Origin: Aquila chrysaetos chrysaetos
Taxonomy: Eukaryota; Chordata; Aves; Accipitriformes; Accipitridae
Direction of reading: 5' to 3'
Length of the DNA stretch: 64,000 nucleotides
Assembly (NCBI RefSeq): GCF_900496995.4
Contig: NC_044012.1
Span: 26,177,606-26,241,605 of the forward strand
In this document: one piece after another, positions 1 to 12,869 of the stretch
Numbering within the stretch: the stretch's first letter is position 1
Layout of the letters: every line of letters begins with the position of its first letter
Notes under the pieces: generated by a model
The model's input: only the letters and a program-made list of their open reading frames with translations
Database searches by the model: none
What the model was told of the DNA's origin: nothing
Position numbers and translations under genes: made by a program

Positions 1-330
1 CGACTCCCAACTCCGCGGGCAGCGCTCCAGCCCCGGCCGGGTTCGGGCAACGGCTCCGCTCCCATCCGGTGCCCCCCCACTCCCCGTTCCCGGTGGGATA
101 AAAGCGGGTTCGAGCGGGGAAGGCGGTGGTTTCGTCCGCCGGGAACCGGCGGTTTGGTCTGGGCGGGGGGGGGCGGATCCTGGTGTCGGTGCGACCCCAG
201 GCCCCGGCCCGGGTGCTTGTACCCCGGGTCCGGTCCTCGTGGACCAACCCCCTCCGTTACTGGGGGAGTCGTGATGGAGCCGGGTCGGGTTCTCCTCCTG
301 CCACCCCGGGGCTGTGTCTGTTCCCCCGGG
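1..330. promoter_or_regulatory. CpG-rich segment at the window edge
   Basis: The first few hundred bases are dense in CpG, unlike the next 10 kb, and carry a TATA-like ATAAAAG near position 100. This may be the downstream edge of a CpG-island promoter, possibly that of KIRREL1, which is the first gene downstream. I found no signal-peptide exon here that would splice in the phase KIRREL1 needs, so the link is inference. Confidence 0.3.
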
Positions 331-1794
331 TCTGGTCCTGTTGGATGCCCCGGTCTGGGGTCAAGGTCTTGTGTGTCCCCCCTGTGTCATCATGTGTCCC
401 CTCCCACCCCACATCTGGGTCCTGGTCCCCCCCAGCCTGGTCGCACGGGGGTCCCCAGGCCCGGTGCTGCCGGAGCCGGGGAGGTCGTGGTGAGGCTGGA
501 GAAGTCGGGGTATGGGGTGGGCAGCAGTGGCGGAATGTGGGAAGTTGTGGATGTTGGGAAGCCAGGGCAGGTGGGGAGGGGGGACCCAGGGTCAGTAGGG
601 TGCCCCAGCAGTGGGGACCCAGCTCTGGGCACCCCAGGTGCTGGGGGGGAGCCAGGGCTGTGAGGGTGACAGGGGCACCCGGCCTGGACATGGCGATGCT
701 GGCGGGGAGCTGAGTGGGGGCTGTTGTCTGTCCATCCGTCTATCCGCAGGGAGTGAAGGGGGTATCTCTGGGGAACAGTCAGGACCCCCGGCTCCTGACC
801 TGGGCAGCCCTTGGGAGAGGGGCTGGGGGGAGCATGGGGCACCCTTCCTCCCCCCCCATGCTTGCTTTCCAGGGCTTGCTGTAAGCCGGGGAACAGCCTG
901 AGCCCCCCCCCCCCCCCCCCAAGTCCCTGTCTGACCCCCAAAGGACTGCAAGGTGCCCTCTTGAGGAAACTGAGGCACGGGGAGTTGCTCGGCCAAGGTC
1001 ACGCAGACCAAGAGAAGCAGAGTGGGGGGACAGCCCCGCTGCCCCCCATCCCCCAGGGCCTCCCTGATGCTCAGCCTCCCTGCCCCGCTGTGCGAGGGGA
1101 GTGGGGAAGCACGCCATGCATGCAGCGAGCTCGCGAGGTCTCAGCTGGCTTGTCCCTCCACAGGGCTGGAGCCGGGCATTGCCCTGCACTGAAGCAGCCC
1201 CTGCACGGCCTCCGGTTCCTTCCCTGCTGCAAAATCCAATCTAATTTTTAATTAAGGGGGCGGCGTTGCTAAGATGCCAGGAGGAGGGAAAAAAATTGAG
1301 TTGACCCGGGGTTTAAAAGGAGCGTGCAAAGCCTCTTAGGGGGCCGGGGGCGGGGGGGCAGATCCCAGGCTCCCCTGCGCAGGGCTGGGGGAAACACCGC
1401 GGGACTCCGCTGCCCTCCCAGGAACAAAAGCGCCCGCTCTCCCGCCCGGTGCCATGTGGATCTCATCGGCGAGAGGGGCCCAGCTCCAGCATCGGCAGAG
1501 GAAAGAGTCAGGTGGTTGGGCCCAGGGCTCTGGTGGGAGGGGAGGTTGGTCACATCGCTGGGCGAGGGACCCGGTGACCCCCCGGTCCCTCCTGAGCAGC
1601 CCCGTCCCACGGCAGTCCCCACTGTCTAAGTTTTGCTCTAGCCTCGGAGAAGAGCCTTGCTCTAAATGGGGGTGCAGGAGGGGGAGGATCCTGCTTTTGT
1701 TGGGGGACAAAATTTGGGGTTCCCTCCCCCTGGAGCCGGGGCCGTGCTAGCCGGCATGTGCACGCGTGTGGGGGGGGCCGGTGCCATTCATGTC

Positions 1795-1965
1795 CTTGCA
1801 CACAAAGATGTTGAATGGGTTTCATCACTCTTCATTTCTCACTAAATAATTTTCTGTATCTTATCTAAATGAAACCCATTATTCTTCCCCCCATTTCAAT
1901 CACTCACCGTGATTGCGCCTCAAATTGAAATATTTATTCATTTTCTGGGCGATTCTTTCTCTCTG
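1795..1965. other. AT-rich island, possible conserved non-coding element
   Basis: In otherwise GC-rich DNA this block is strongly AT-rich, with TAAAT, AATTGAAAT and ATTTATTC words and no tandem structure. Such islands in introns of developmental genes are often enhancers, but nothing in the sequence alone proves function. Confidence 0.2.
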
Positions 1966-3739
1966 TGGTTCCCCCCCCCCCCCCTTCCCTCTCAAAAGCT
2001 GCAAAATTGAAACAGCGGAGAGATGGGGGCTGATGGAGGGGTGGCAGCAGGGACTTGTCCTTGGGGGGGCTCATGCCAGCCACCCTGTGGCTTGTGGGCT
2101 GCCCCAGTGTGTGGCTCTGAGACCCAGCACGCTCACTACATGTCCCCAGCCAAGCCCTGCTCCCTTAGGAGATGTCACCGCTGAATGAGCAGGGGTGGCA
2201 CCAGGTGGTTTGGGGTCAGCCTGGTCCCGTTGCTGGGGACTTTTTCATGTGAGCTTGGATGGAGCTTGGATGGAGGGATGTGGCACCTTGGCCCGATTTC
2301 TAGGGCAGGAGGGACAGTGCCGGGGCAGGAGGGACAGTGCCAGGGCACGGGACAACGCTGGCTGGCCCTGAACTGGGATGTTAATGCCCTCGGTGGCTCC
2401 CCAATGGGGAAGGAGGTGAAAGAAGGTCCTGGTGGTCCCAGCACAGCCGAGATGATGATGGGGATGGGGAGATGATGATGGGGATGGCAGCGGGCACCTG
2501 CCCATCCTTCCTCCGGTGGAGCGGCAGCAGAAGCGGCTCAGCTCCCCGCACGCTGCCGGAGCCACGGTGGCGTGATGTGGTTTGTAAGATGACCGTTGTC
2601 TGCTGCAGGGTAATAAAAACCCCCAGGAGACGCTCCAGGGCTGAGATGTGGCGGTGGGGGAGGATGGTGGCCCTCACCCCCCGCCTCCCTGCGGCTGGGG
2701 GCTGCACCAGAGCTGGTGGTGTTCGGCATCATGCCCTGGCCATGGGCACTTGGGGACTGGTGGTGATACTGGTGACCCCTGGGCTCTGTCCAATCCTGGG
2801 GGTCCCCGGGCTTCCCTTGGGTGCTTGCCTGGGGTGAACCCACCATCCCTGTGGGCACACGGTGCCCTCAGCCCAGAGCTGCTCTCCTGGAGGAGCTGAT
2901 CCATCCCTCGCCCCAGTTTGGCCTTGCTGTGTCCGGCAGCGTGTTGACGGTGGCCGGGTTCTCCCTTGCAGTGTACCTCCCACCCTCTGATGCTCTGCGG
3001 ACCTGTGCCAGTTGTCCCCCACGTCCCCGCCAGGCAGGAGCCTGGGTCACCACGATTGTACCTGCCACCCCTCTGGACCCCTGTCCCCAAAACCCCTTGG
3101 TGGAGGGGACAGAGCCACAGCGGGTCACCGCAGCCTCCCCACAGCAGGATGACACCCCCAGCCCCGCAGCCACCCTGCAGGAAACCATTCTGGCAACTTG
3201 GATGGGGGCTCTCAGGCACCAGTGGGGTTTTGCCAATGCTTTTCCCTTCTCCAGGACGGGCACAGGAAGGGGATGAAACCCCTTTCCCACCCTGGGGATG
3301 CCTCCATCTTTCCTCAGGGAAGTAGAATGAGGGAAGGGTGCATCGCAGCCCTGCAGGAGGGGTCCGGATCAGGCCCCCAGCTCTGCCCCACTGTGGGGCC
3401 AGGGCCAAGGCAGCCTTTGGGGCCGACGGGACGGGCCCTGCCGCGGCAGCCACCACCCCGTGCCGGGACTTGCCTGGGCAGTCTGTGCCAGGGCTGAATC
3501 ACCCGCTGCCGCGCTGGGGCCCGGTTCGCCGGCGGAGAGGCAGCCAGCCCAACCACGGAGGCCCCCCAGCAGCCTCCCGTGCCGGCCCCAAGCACTGCCT
3601 GTGCCAGCAGCATCCTGCCTGTTTTCTGCGGGACCCAGAGCTGTCCGTTTGTCTGTCTGCGGTGACCTCTGGCAACCCAACCATCCAGAGGTGAAATCAG
3701 GGTCGTTGGGCACCCCTCTCCCACTGACCAGAGCTGAGT

Positions 3740-4195
3740 GGCATTAATTACATTCCCATCCTTTAATTTGGGATTGGTTTAATCCCGAGCCAGCTTTCCT
3801 CCTGGCCTAGATCCTACCTGGGATCCTGGCTCTCAGGGATGCACGCCCATCCTGGTGAGCACATCCCCAGGAATGCCGGAGCCAGCTCCGGTCACGGAAC
3901 TGTGGCACGCAGTGGCTGCCCGGCCTCGGTGCTCCACCACTGCCATCCATGGGTCCATCCGTCCGTCTGGCATGCAGCCCCCCACCATGTGGGCAACACG
4001 GGGATTATAGCTAACTCTCCATAAAGATTCCCCTAATTGCTTGCCTTACCTCAGGTTTTATCATCAAAGCATCCGTTATTCCCTCTCTAGCCTCCTTTTC
4101 TTTTTATTATCTCTTAATTAATCACTCTAGCTTTCACACTTAGCAGATAATTACAGTCTCCTGGGCACACAGCTCATTTTCATAACCTCCTGCTC
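3740..4195. other. AT-rich island with homeobox-like TAATTA words
   Basis: The block holds repeated ATTAATT/TTAATTAAT cores, for example near 3745 and 4115, plus AGATAATTACAG near 4145. It is non-repetitive and stands out from its GC-rich surroundings. It is a candidate regulatory element, with no direct proof. Confidence 0.2.
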
Positions 4196-4968
4196 CCAGC
4201 CAGGAGTGGGCACGGAGTGGGAGGGAGGCAGCGAGCAGGGAAGATGGAGGGGACGGAGGGACCATCCCACGCTGGCTGCGTGACCCACGTCACTTCTCTC
4301 AGTGGCAGCATGGCCACTGTGTCACCCTCCGGATGGGCAAGCGGGCAGGGCTGGGTAGCAGCCCACAGGAGAGGGTGCTCAGGTGAGGACCCCCCGCCAG
4401 GTACCAGCCCAAAGGGGAGGGTGCTTGGCAAGCAGCGCAGCCAGGCGATGGGGCAGAGTTAAGCGTATCTGGAAAAGGGATGGAGCTCTGGTCCGGGATG
4501 CAGCCTGGACTTTGCTGCAATACATCCACAGGGGCTGGGAGCTGGAAAACGAGCTCCTTTCCACCCACCCGCCACAAAAGTCCCGTCGGCGTGGCATCAG
4601 ATGTGCCGTGGCTGGTGACGCCAGGCCCTGGTGCTGGGCTGGATCCCGGCGATGCTGGGGTCGCCGCCGCGAGGGGTTGGCCGGAAGGAGGTATTTAAAG
4701 AGCAAACCCACTTGGGGAAGGCGTAGGTAAGGGAAAAAGGGGGAGAGAGGCCTTTTCTGCAAGGGTTGGGACATAAAGGGCTGCCAGCGCTGCCATGGCA
4801 ACGGGCGGATTATGATCCAAATGGAAATCAAAATAAGGGGGGGGGGGAAAGCAAAAGAGTGGAGTAAAGGAGGAGGGGAGGAAAAACAACTTTTATTTCC
4901 AATCGGAGAGCAGTTGTGTGCCTTGGAGGGGTTGCCATAGGAACGGCAAAGAAAGGGAGCTGGGAAAG

Positions 4969-5092
4969 TGTGCGCGAGGGAGCGCGTGGGTGTGTGAGGG
5001 AGCGCGCGCATGCGGGGGCGTGCGAGGGAGCGTGTAGGTGTGCGAGGGAGCACGTGGGCATGCGAGGGGGTGCGTGTGCCTGCGGGAAGCAT
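4969..5092 (+). repeat. GTGCGAGGGAGC-type short tandem repeat
   Basis: About ten imperfect copies of a 12-16 base unit resembling GTGCGAGGGAGC. CpG steps alternate with purine runs, so some of it could adopt Z-form DNA. It sits in the putative KIRREL1 intron 1. Confidence 0.7.
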
Positions 5093-7129
5093 CACAGGCA
5101 TGAAGGGGGAAGTGGGTAGAGCGGTGAGGCAATGCAGAGGAGCGGGATGAAGGCTGCAGCCCCCTCGTTGGGGTCTCCCCTAGGGCAAACATGTCGCCCT
5201 TGGCCTCTGACACCAGGGACATGCAGTGAGCTCCATCCCGTGGGTGCTGCGGGATTGGGGGGGGCACCCAGGTTGTTCCCTCCTCAGGTTGCCACTGAGC
5301 ATCCTTGTAGGCATGGGAGTACTGTGGTGCCGGAGATGGGAATATCCAGGTGCCGCCGCCAGGCTCAGGGGGTGCCGAGGACAAAGCGGGGCTGGTCTGG
5401 GTGCCCAGTTCCCATCGCTCCCCCAGACAGAGCAAGCACCCTCTTAACCCCTTATGGGGGGGGGGTTCCAGACACCCCCTCTCTTGCTTCCTCCCATCCC
5501 TTTTTCTTTTTATTCAAAAGAAACCCCCCAAACCCCCAACTTTTCAAGTGGATTTGATTTAAAATAATAGCTTTAAAGAGGGGATTTCCTGTCCTGCACC
5601 ACTGCCAGCCTTGGTTTGGGGCATGCGGAGCTCCATCATGTGTCCCCAGGGAGGGCTGGGGGTGCTGAGCCCCCCTGGCTGGGGCCGGTGGGCTGCTGGA
5701 GGTGTCTCGGGGGCTCATGATGGGATGGGGGATGCAGGGTGATGGGCTGGGTGCTGCAGGGTGGTGTGTTTGGGTGAAGGCTGGAGCAGGCTCCCTGGGG
5801 CCAAGGAGGAGCCAGGAGAGCGGCAGTGGGGAAACTGAGGCACAAAGCACTTTGCTTTCCCCATCAACATGGGCAACCCCGATGCAGGGCCCCAGCTCTC
5901 CAGCCAGCTCTGCACCCAGCAGCGTTGGCCCAAAAAGCTGGGGAGCAATGAGAAGCAACCCCCTAAAGCTAAATGTTCCCCCCTAAAATGCACTCCCCAC
6001 CCCCCCCCCGCCCCTTGCCTGGGGTCTCAGCCCCCTACTCACTGCGGGGCAGGCATGGGGAGCTGAGGGTTAAGCTCTGGGTTTTCTTTCTCTCCCTCGT
6101 CTTCCAGAGAGCCTTGGCAGGAAATTCCTCAAATTCCAGGCTTGTGGGATCATTGCTGGGCTCTGACCGCAGGAGTGGGGAGCAGAAGCCAGGGCTGCTC
6201 CCTCCAGCTCCAACTTCTCCTGAGCAGGATTTGCAGAGCCCCAGAGGGGAGGGAGGGCTGAGTGTCCCCCCCAAACCCCAGGGTCACCCCACTGGGGTGG
6301 GTTCCCCCATGGTCGGAGATGTGATGCTCATAGGGGCCCCAGCACCCAGCTTGGGGTGACCAAGCTGGTGTGCGGACTGCTGGGCTCAAACTTCCATGGG
6401 ACACCACTTGCCTCCCGCCCCCCACCCCGCCCCAGATGTCCCAAGTGGGGTCCTGAGTCCCTCGGGGACCCAAGAACCCCAAATCCTCACAGGGGGGCCC
6501 TGTGGCTGGTTATGGGATATGACGTGGCAGCTGGGGTTCCCCAGCGTGGGGAGCCTTGCGGTTTGGGTGGCCAGCTCTCGTGGGGCTCCCACCCCACCGG
6601 GTGCCCCGCACTGCCGCCATGCTGTGCCGGGGCAATGACTCCACAGCCAGGCATGGTTGGGGAGGAAGGAGCCAAAATTCCTGTCCATGTTCTCCCTTTG
6701 GGAGCAGAGGGGGAAGGGAGCATCCAGGCTGGGGGGGGGGACACACAACCTGGGGTCCCCACCACATTTGGGGTCCAGCCAGAGGGAGACACCAACTCAC
6801 ACCCAATCCCCAGGGATTTTTTTTTACCTTCAAACCCATTTCCTCCCAGATTTGTTTTTTTATGAAACCCCCTTTGCCAGGGATCGAAACGAGCTGCTGC
6901 CAACTCCATCAGAGATGTTGAATTGAACCTCATCTCGTTACCGATGCTCATGGTGCCGCCTTTACCAGTCAGGACTCAAGCCACCCATGGGGAAACTGAG
7001 GCACGGCATGAGGCGTGCACGCCCCATCGCACATGTGGTCCCCCTGACCCTAATCGGGTGGCTAACGAGGCCGGGGCTCGTCCTCTGACTCATCCTTTTC
7101 CATATGTTGGGACGCGGAGGCCCGTATCG

Positions 7130-7450
7130 GAGCCTCATGCTCTCACAGCTGCTTGTCCCGATTCAATGTGAATGATAATCCCATTATTAGGAGATGTCTC
7201 ATTAAGACATCTGTAATGAGAGCGCTTACCAGCAGCTTGGTGGAAGGATGCCAGCGCTGTTTAAATATTTTTTTTTTTCCCCCTTCATTAATGATTAGGG
7301 ATTTTTATTTCGCCCCACACAGACACACTTTTCCCAAAGAAGAGCTCCCCTCCCTCCCCCCGCCCCACGCGCACACACAAACAAAAGTCTTAATTAGACA
7401 TTGTTCCTAACAGGGATATTACACAAATTAATTAAACTCAAGCCAATAAA
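7130..7450. other. AT-rich, non-repetitive island
   Basis: This is a stretch of low-GC, complex sequence containing GATAATCCCATTATTAGG and an inverted pair of ATTAAGAC/GTAATGAG words, followed by a T-run and ATTAATGATTAGG. The complexity and the homeodomain-like cores make it the best enhancer candidate in the putative first intron. No coding potential was seen. Confidence 0.25.
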
Positions 7451-8093
7451 CAGCACTGCTCCATAATTCTGACAGCCCCAGAAATGAAAAGGAAATAACA
7501 AGGGGAGAGGTTCCACCAGCTCCTTCTGTCTGCTGGGGGGTGGAGGGGGCCCGGATGCCTGGGTTCCCCCACGACAGTTTGCGGGGGGCTCGGGTCAGGG
7601 TCTGCACTGTCGTTGTGGGGCTCTGACCTGGGGACCCACTGGCTCTGGTCCCCACTGGGAGATGCTGGGTGTCCCTGGGGACATCGCATGGGGTAGGATG
7701 CTCAGGGTAGAGGACCACTAGGATGCGGGGGGGGCTGGGTGCAGGGAGGAGTGGGCTGGCCCCGGGAAACCCGGGTGGGAGCAACATCTGCAGCATCCCG
7801 CACATCTGTAGCGTCCCGCACATCTGCAGCCCAGGCCTTTGGCAGCGGTGCAAAGAGCAGTGCTGGGAAGAGGAGGAGGTGGAGGAGGAGGAAGTCTGGG
7901 GTGCAAAGGCAGCCGATCTGTGCCCTCGCCCCTTCTGCAGAGCCCCTGAGCATCAAAGGTGCAGCTCGACCCTGGCTCAGAGGCAGGAGCGTGCAAAGGC
8001 CCCCGGGACCTGTCAGGGACCCCCCCACCCAGGGGTGCTGCGGGGCCAAAGGAGCTCGTTTGGGGGTGGCGCGGTGGTGTCTGTCCTCGCCTG

Positions 8094-8665
8094 GGGCATG
8101 CACACAGCTGCACACGCAGGCACACACGTGTGCACACACATGGCCTGCGCTCCTGCTCCCAGCTCTTACAGACACAGATATTCCTGTGCAAGCACCCGGC
8201 GGGTGCATGCACACACGTGCCCGCTCCTGCACAAGCACCCAGCTGGTGCGTGCGTGCACACACACACTCCCATGCAAGCGCACAACCAGTGCATGCATGC
8301 ACACACATGTGCACATGTACATCATTGCAAGGACAGAGCTGGTGTGCACACACACACTCCCGTGCAAGCATGCAGCTGGTGCATGCACACACACTGACAC
8401 ATTCCTGTGTGAGCACACAGGCTAGCGCATGCACGCACATACACCCATGTGCAAACACATAGCTGGTATGTATACACACACACCCCGTGCAAGCACACAG
8501 CCAGTGCATGCACACACTCGTGCACATGCACTCCATGGCAAGGACAGAGCTGGTGTGCACGCACACAGCTGGGATGTGCACACATGCACATGCATTCCAT
8601 TGCAAGCACACAGCTGGTGTGCACACACACATGCACACGTGCAAGCATACAGCCAGTGTATGCCC
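8094..8665 (+). repeat. CA/TG-rich minisatellite
   Basis: Roughly fifteen to twenty degenerate copies of a 25-45 base unit. It is built from CACACACA tracts joined by GTGCAAGCA and CAGCTGGTGTGC segments. It produces several long but meaningless open frames on both strands, rich in Cys, Val and His. Alternating purine and pyrimidine bases make it Z-DNA-prone. Confidence 0.85.
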
Positions 8666-9224
8666 CCCACATCACCCCTTGCACCCCTTGCCTGCTGGCC
8701 TTGCCCGGTGCCCCCTGCACCCTCCTCCCGTGCCCCCTGTGCTCCCCGTGCCCCCTGCATCGCCCCGCATTGCCCCGCTCGGGGCCGGCTGAGCCCTTTG
8801 TCTTTCTGCCTGGCTGCCCCCTTTCACGGGGATTGATGGCGGGAGAAAGGGGCCGAGTTTTTCCACCAACTTTGGGTGGCCGGTGGGTCCTTCCCCAGCA
8901 TAGGGCAGGTGGGAGGGAGAGAAAGACCCCCAGCCTTCCCCCTTTTCCCCCCCAGCCCCTGCCTGCACTAGGTGGGGGGCAGGAGCGGGATATCAGGGTG
9001 CAGGGATTCCTGCCAGGACCCCCAAACCAGGGTCCCCTTAGGATGAACCCTTGGTACCTCCTCAGGGGGGTGAGGGGGGCTCCATTCTACCCTGGACCCC
9101 CATGTGTGGCCTTGGGGACATGCACTGAGCCCCGTGGGGCAGCAGTGGTGTCCCTGTGGGGCAGCAATGGGGGTCCCAGCCCCCCACAGTTCCCCCTCCA
9201 CCCCCAGCCTGGCTCGTTTGCCAT

Positions 9225-9540
9225 ACCGCACTAAAGCAATTCATTTATTTTCTTCTATATTTTCTCTCTCTGCCCGGCACTGGTTTATATTTTATTGGCA
9301 TCTTTGCAGTGCTGAAAGTAATGTAATTACGAGGGGAATTTATATGTTGTTTTGTAAGTTGGGAGTTCATTTTTTTTATATTATTATTATTAGGTGGGGA
9401 ATATTTAAGGCTCCTCAGGAAGGAAAAATAGAACCCAATTCCACCACGTCATCTCCCCCGGTATTTATGCCTCTTCCCAACGAGATTTTAATTGAAAATT
9501 GTTTTGCATGGTCCCCGCGTTGCGTGTTTTTACCCTGCCT
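9225..9540. other. AT-rich island
   Basis: Low-GC complex sequence with TTCATTTATTTTC, AATGTAATTACGAGG and a TTATTATTATTAGG run. No exon or repeat unit was recognised. It could be a conserved regulatory block. Confidence 0.2.
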
Positions 9541-10969
9541 CTAATGATGACCTGGGGCCTCAGCCCATCTTCCCCCACCATGTACCTGGGCTGGCTGTAA
9601 AAGGCAGGAGATTCTGGTGGAAAATTTGGGGATGGGTCACACCGGCAGCAGAGGGGATGGGGTTATCCTTGGAGCTGATAGACTCCCATCTCTCCTTGAT
9701 CTCTCCCTTCCCTGTGCCTCAGTTTCCCCACAAGGATGGCCAGCATCTCCTGGGGACCATGGCAACCCAGGGAGTGGTACACGGGGTACCAGGGACTGTC
9801 CCCACCACCATGGGCATCCTCCCACCAGGCTATTGATGGGGTCCGACACGGGGATGCCAGCACGGCATGGCAGCGTCCATCTCCCTGCCCAGGGAATAAT
9901 TGAGGTGGAATATTTGATCGGATGGGAAATGAGCTGCTAAATTTGTTGTGAGATTGGTGCCACCAGTGATGGTGACCAGGACTGGGAAATGAGAAATCGG
10001 GTTACGGGAGAAGCCAGTGCTGCTGCGGTGGGGACATGGCGTGTTGGTTTGCCAGGGACATGGAGGAACGGCAGAGCCAGGATCACCGTGTGCACTTCGG
10101 TGGCACGGAGGGGATGGGGAGCCCCGGTCCCGATGGGCACCCATCCCGCATCCTGATGCTCCGGGGGATGCTGTGCCAGGGTGGCACGGTCAAGGTGACC
10201 CCGATCGGGGCACAGGGAGGCCGTGGGGACCCGGCGCTGCTGAAAGCGGGTGGGGAGGAGAGGCGGCGGGGCCGGGGGAGGGGAACCAATCTCCTCCTCA
10301 TTTGTTTTTATAATTTTGCCTTTTAAAAAATGAAAATAACTGGAGCATCCTTTCCCTGGAGAGCTTCGCTACCACCAGCTTCGGGAGCGAGGAGCGGAGT
10401 GGGGAGGCATGGAGCAGCCCCTGCCAGCACCCTGCCGGCCTGCTGGGGATGCCCCAGTGTCCCCAGCCACGGGGAGGGATGCGCAGCCCCAGGGGAAACT
10501 AAGGCACAGCATGGCTACAGGGGAGTCTGTGGGTGGTTTGTGGGGGCTCCTGTGTCCCCCCCAGCCTGGTTTTCCCCGTCGGGGGGGGTTGGGTTAAAAC
10601 AGCCCCAGTTCTGCCACTGCCATCGCACACACAGAAGTAATGGCGTCAAACGCAGCGGTGGCCGGGGATGCTCGGCTGGGCGAAGCAATGCCCCCCAAGA
10701 TGGCGGCTGGGGTGGAGTGGGGCTGAGCTGGATGCAGCCCCGTCCCAGTGCCTCCCAAGCCCGGGCGCTGGGCGCTCGCCAACGATGCGCTGGCGTCATA
10801 TGATGGTGTTGAAATACTTTCCGTTCCTGCCGGGATGGGGAGGACCCGCCAGCACTGGGAGCAGAGCCAGGGCACAGGGTCCAGAGGCAGCCAGGATGGG
10901 GACAGGGATGGGGACAACTGGCCACCAAGGATGCTGGCGCGGCAGGGATGCTGCCAGCTCCCCGCACAT

Positions 10970-11060
10970 CATGGAGCAGCGGCTGCGGGATTCAATTAAT
11001 GAGGAATTAAAGGATAGTAGTATTCAATTAATGTCAATCAGAGCAGGATTATAGGAGAGA
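10970..11060. other. Paired TTCAATTAATG motifs
   Basis: The string TTCAATTAATG occurs twice within about 45 bases, joined by GGAATTAAAGG. ATTAAT/TAATTG are homeodomain-type cores. This is a small candidate binding cluster in the putative intron 1. Confidence 0.2.
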
Positions 11061-12349
11061 GATTTTGGTCAAATGGGGTCGATGCTGTTCTGACAAGGAT
11101 GCGCCAGGGGCTGATAATGAAGCCGGAGGGGGGGGACACAACAGAGCTTCAACCCCCAAATGGTATGGCGGGCACCAGGATGGGTCCCCGGTTGCCGGTG
11201 CCCCCAACATCACCATCCCAGGGTCCCCTCTGGAACTGCTCCGGCTTTGCCACCCACCATCCAGCCACATTAGCGTTAAAAAGCCAAGAGGAAAGAGAAG
11301 AAAATAGAAGGCGGCATTGAGTGACTTCGAACAAGGAGCGGAAGCGGCTTCTCCTGCCAAGCTGCTTTCAGAGCGCCCGGCTCTGCCTGTTCCTGGCCAG
11401 CGCTGTCATGCTGGGGTAATCACGGCAAAGGAGGCTCATAAATTGTTGATGGCAACAGGGACCCTCTCGAGCAAATATCAATTTACTGGCTGGGAGCTGC
11501 GGGCGAGAGCACTGCCAGGGTGGGCGGCCACTGGTTGGGTCCCCATTCTGCTGGGGCCAGCAGTGACCAGGGGATGCTACAGGAGATGGTCGGGGGCATT
11601 CCCAAAGTGAGGACCCTCCCGGGTCCTCTCCGGAAAACCTCGCCAGAGCCTTGTCCCAGCCCTGCTTCCCAGCCCTGGGGTCAGGATGGGGCCCCGCTGC
11701 CACCCTGGGCCCCCTCAGGGACACGCAGGGTGGGGGGGTCACTGGCCCCCACCAACCACCCAGAGACGTGGCTGGGTTTAGCTGAAAGACCCAAATTGCT
11801 GGAGCCAAAAATAGACCCCGACGCCAGGCGGCGAGGGGGGAGCGCGGGGATGTGCCAGGGCCGATCACGTCTTGGCGCCGGCACGTCCCTGCGGCAAGGC
11901 ACGGCACAGCTCTGCCAGCACCCGGCAGGATGGGACCCTGCAGGGGCTGCGTCCCTGTCCCCAGTGGGATCCATCAGCAGGCCACGGTGCTGCTGGCTGG
12001 GGTTGAGCTCAGGCCCCTTCCGTGCCTCAGTTTCCCCACACAGCTGGTCGCAGGCGAGGGGTCCACAGGGTCCCCTCCATTGTTGGGTTATTTCAGGGCT
12101 GGCTGCAGCACTTGTGCTTTTTTTTTTTCCATACCATTGCCTCGCCCTGGGTGACAAGTGGCTTGGGGCGCTGGCGCCGGGGCCGTGACAGCATGGTGAC
12201 AGCAGAGGGGGGACAGCGATGGGGAGCGGGACAGGAGCGATGCCCCGTCCACAGCATCCAGCCACGGCCTCATCCTGCCCTCTTCTCCCATCTCTTCCTT
12301 TCCGCTCTGCCAGGCAGGGCCACAAGGAAGCCAAATCCTCTTTTCTCTC

Positions 12350-12710
12350 CCACAGAATGAAACCAGTGGAGGGTTTTTTTTTTTTCTCTTTCCCTCCCTG
12401 TCTAATTTTTTTATTTTTTCTTTTTTTTCAATATAAATAGAAGCGAACAACTTGGGAAGAGGAAGGGGGAAAGGCTTAAATTTAAAAGCAGCCAGAAGAG
12501 GAAGGGGAGGAGGGAGAGAGATAAAATAATAAAAAAAAAAAAAAACAAAAACTCTAGCATGGAGAGATTTAGCTCCATCTGAAAGCTGTCAGCGCAAATA
12601 AAAAGCTTTTCTTTGAACCCTGAGTTTAATAGCAAGAGGAGAGAGAGGGAGATTGGAGCACCAGCCCCAGGGCTTAATCAGCCCTTCATTTGATAAATAG
12701 AGGGAGACAG
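12350..12710. other. T/A-tract and purine-rich low-GC block
   Basis: It contains a T-run near 12375, an A-run near 12533 and purine-rich strings between them, then a more complex section with AAATAAAAAGC near 12597 and a run to GATAAATAG. No coding exon was recognised. AATAAA occurs but has no gene upstream that would use it. Confidence 0.3.
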
Positions 12711-12869
12711 GGCCGGGAGTGGGGCTCCCCGGCCCCCACCGGGTCCCTGCGCCTCGCCGGCCTGCCCCACGCCCAGGAGACACGCGGGAGCCGCACGTGG
12801 GTCCACGTGTGGGTCCGTCGGGGGCACGGGAGAGCCCTGCAGGTATCCCACACGCCTGCCTCTGCCCAT

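Noticed and set aside
271-331. ATG followed by EPGRVLLLPPRG as a possible KIRREL1 first exon
   Set aside because: The hydrophobic core is too short and proline-rich, and the possible donor GTCTGG is poor.
1913-2188. Hydrophobic peptide that might be the missing KIRREL1 signal peptide
   Set aside because: It starts at TTG rather than ATG, comes from an AT-rich island, and no donor gives the phase needed for the first Ig exon.
7718-8644. 308-codon open frame on the - strand, rich in Cys, Val and His
   Set aside because: It is the translation of the CA/TG minisatellite; neighbouring frames on both strands are open as well and no family resemblance exists.
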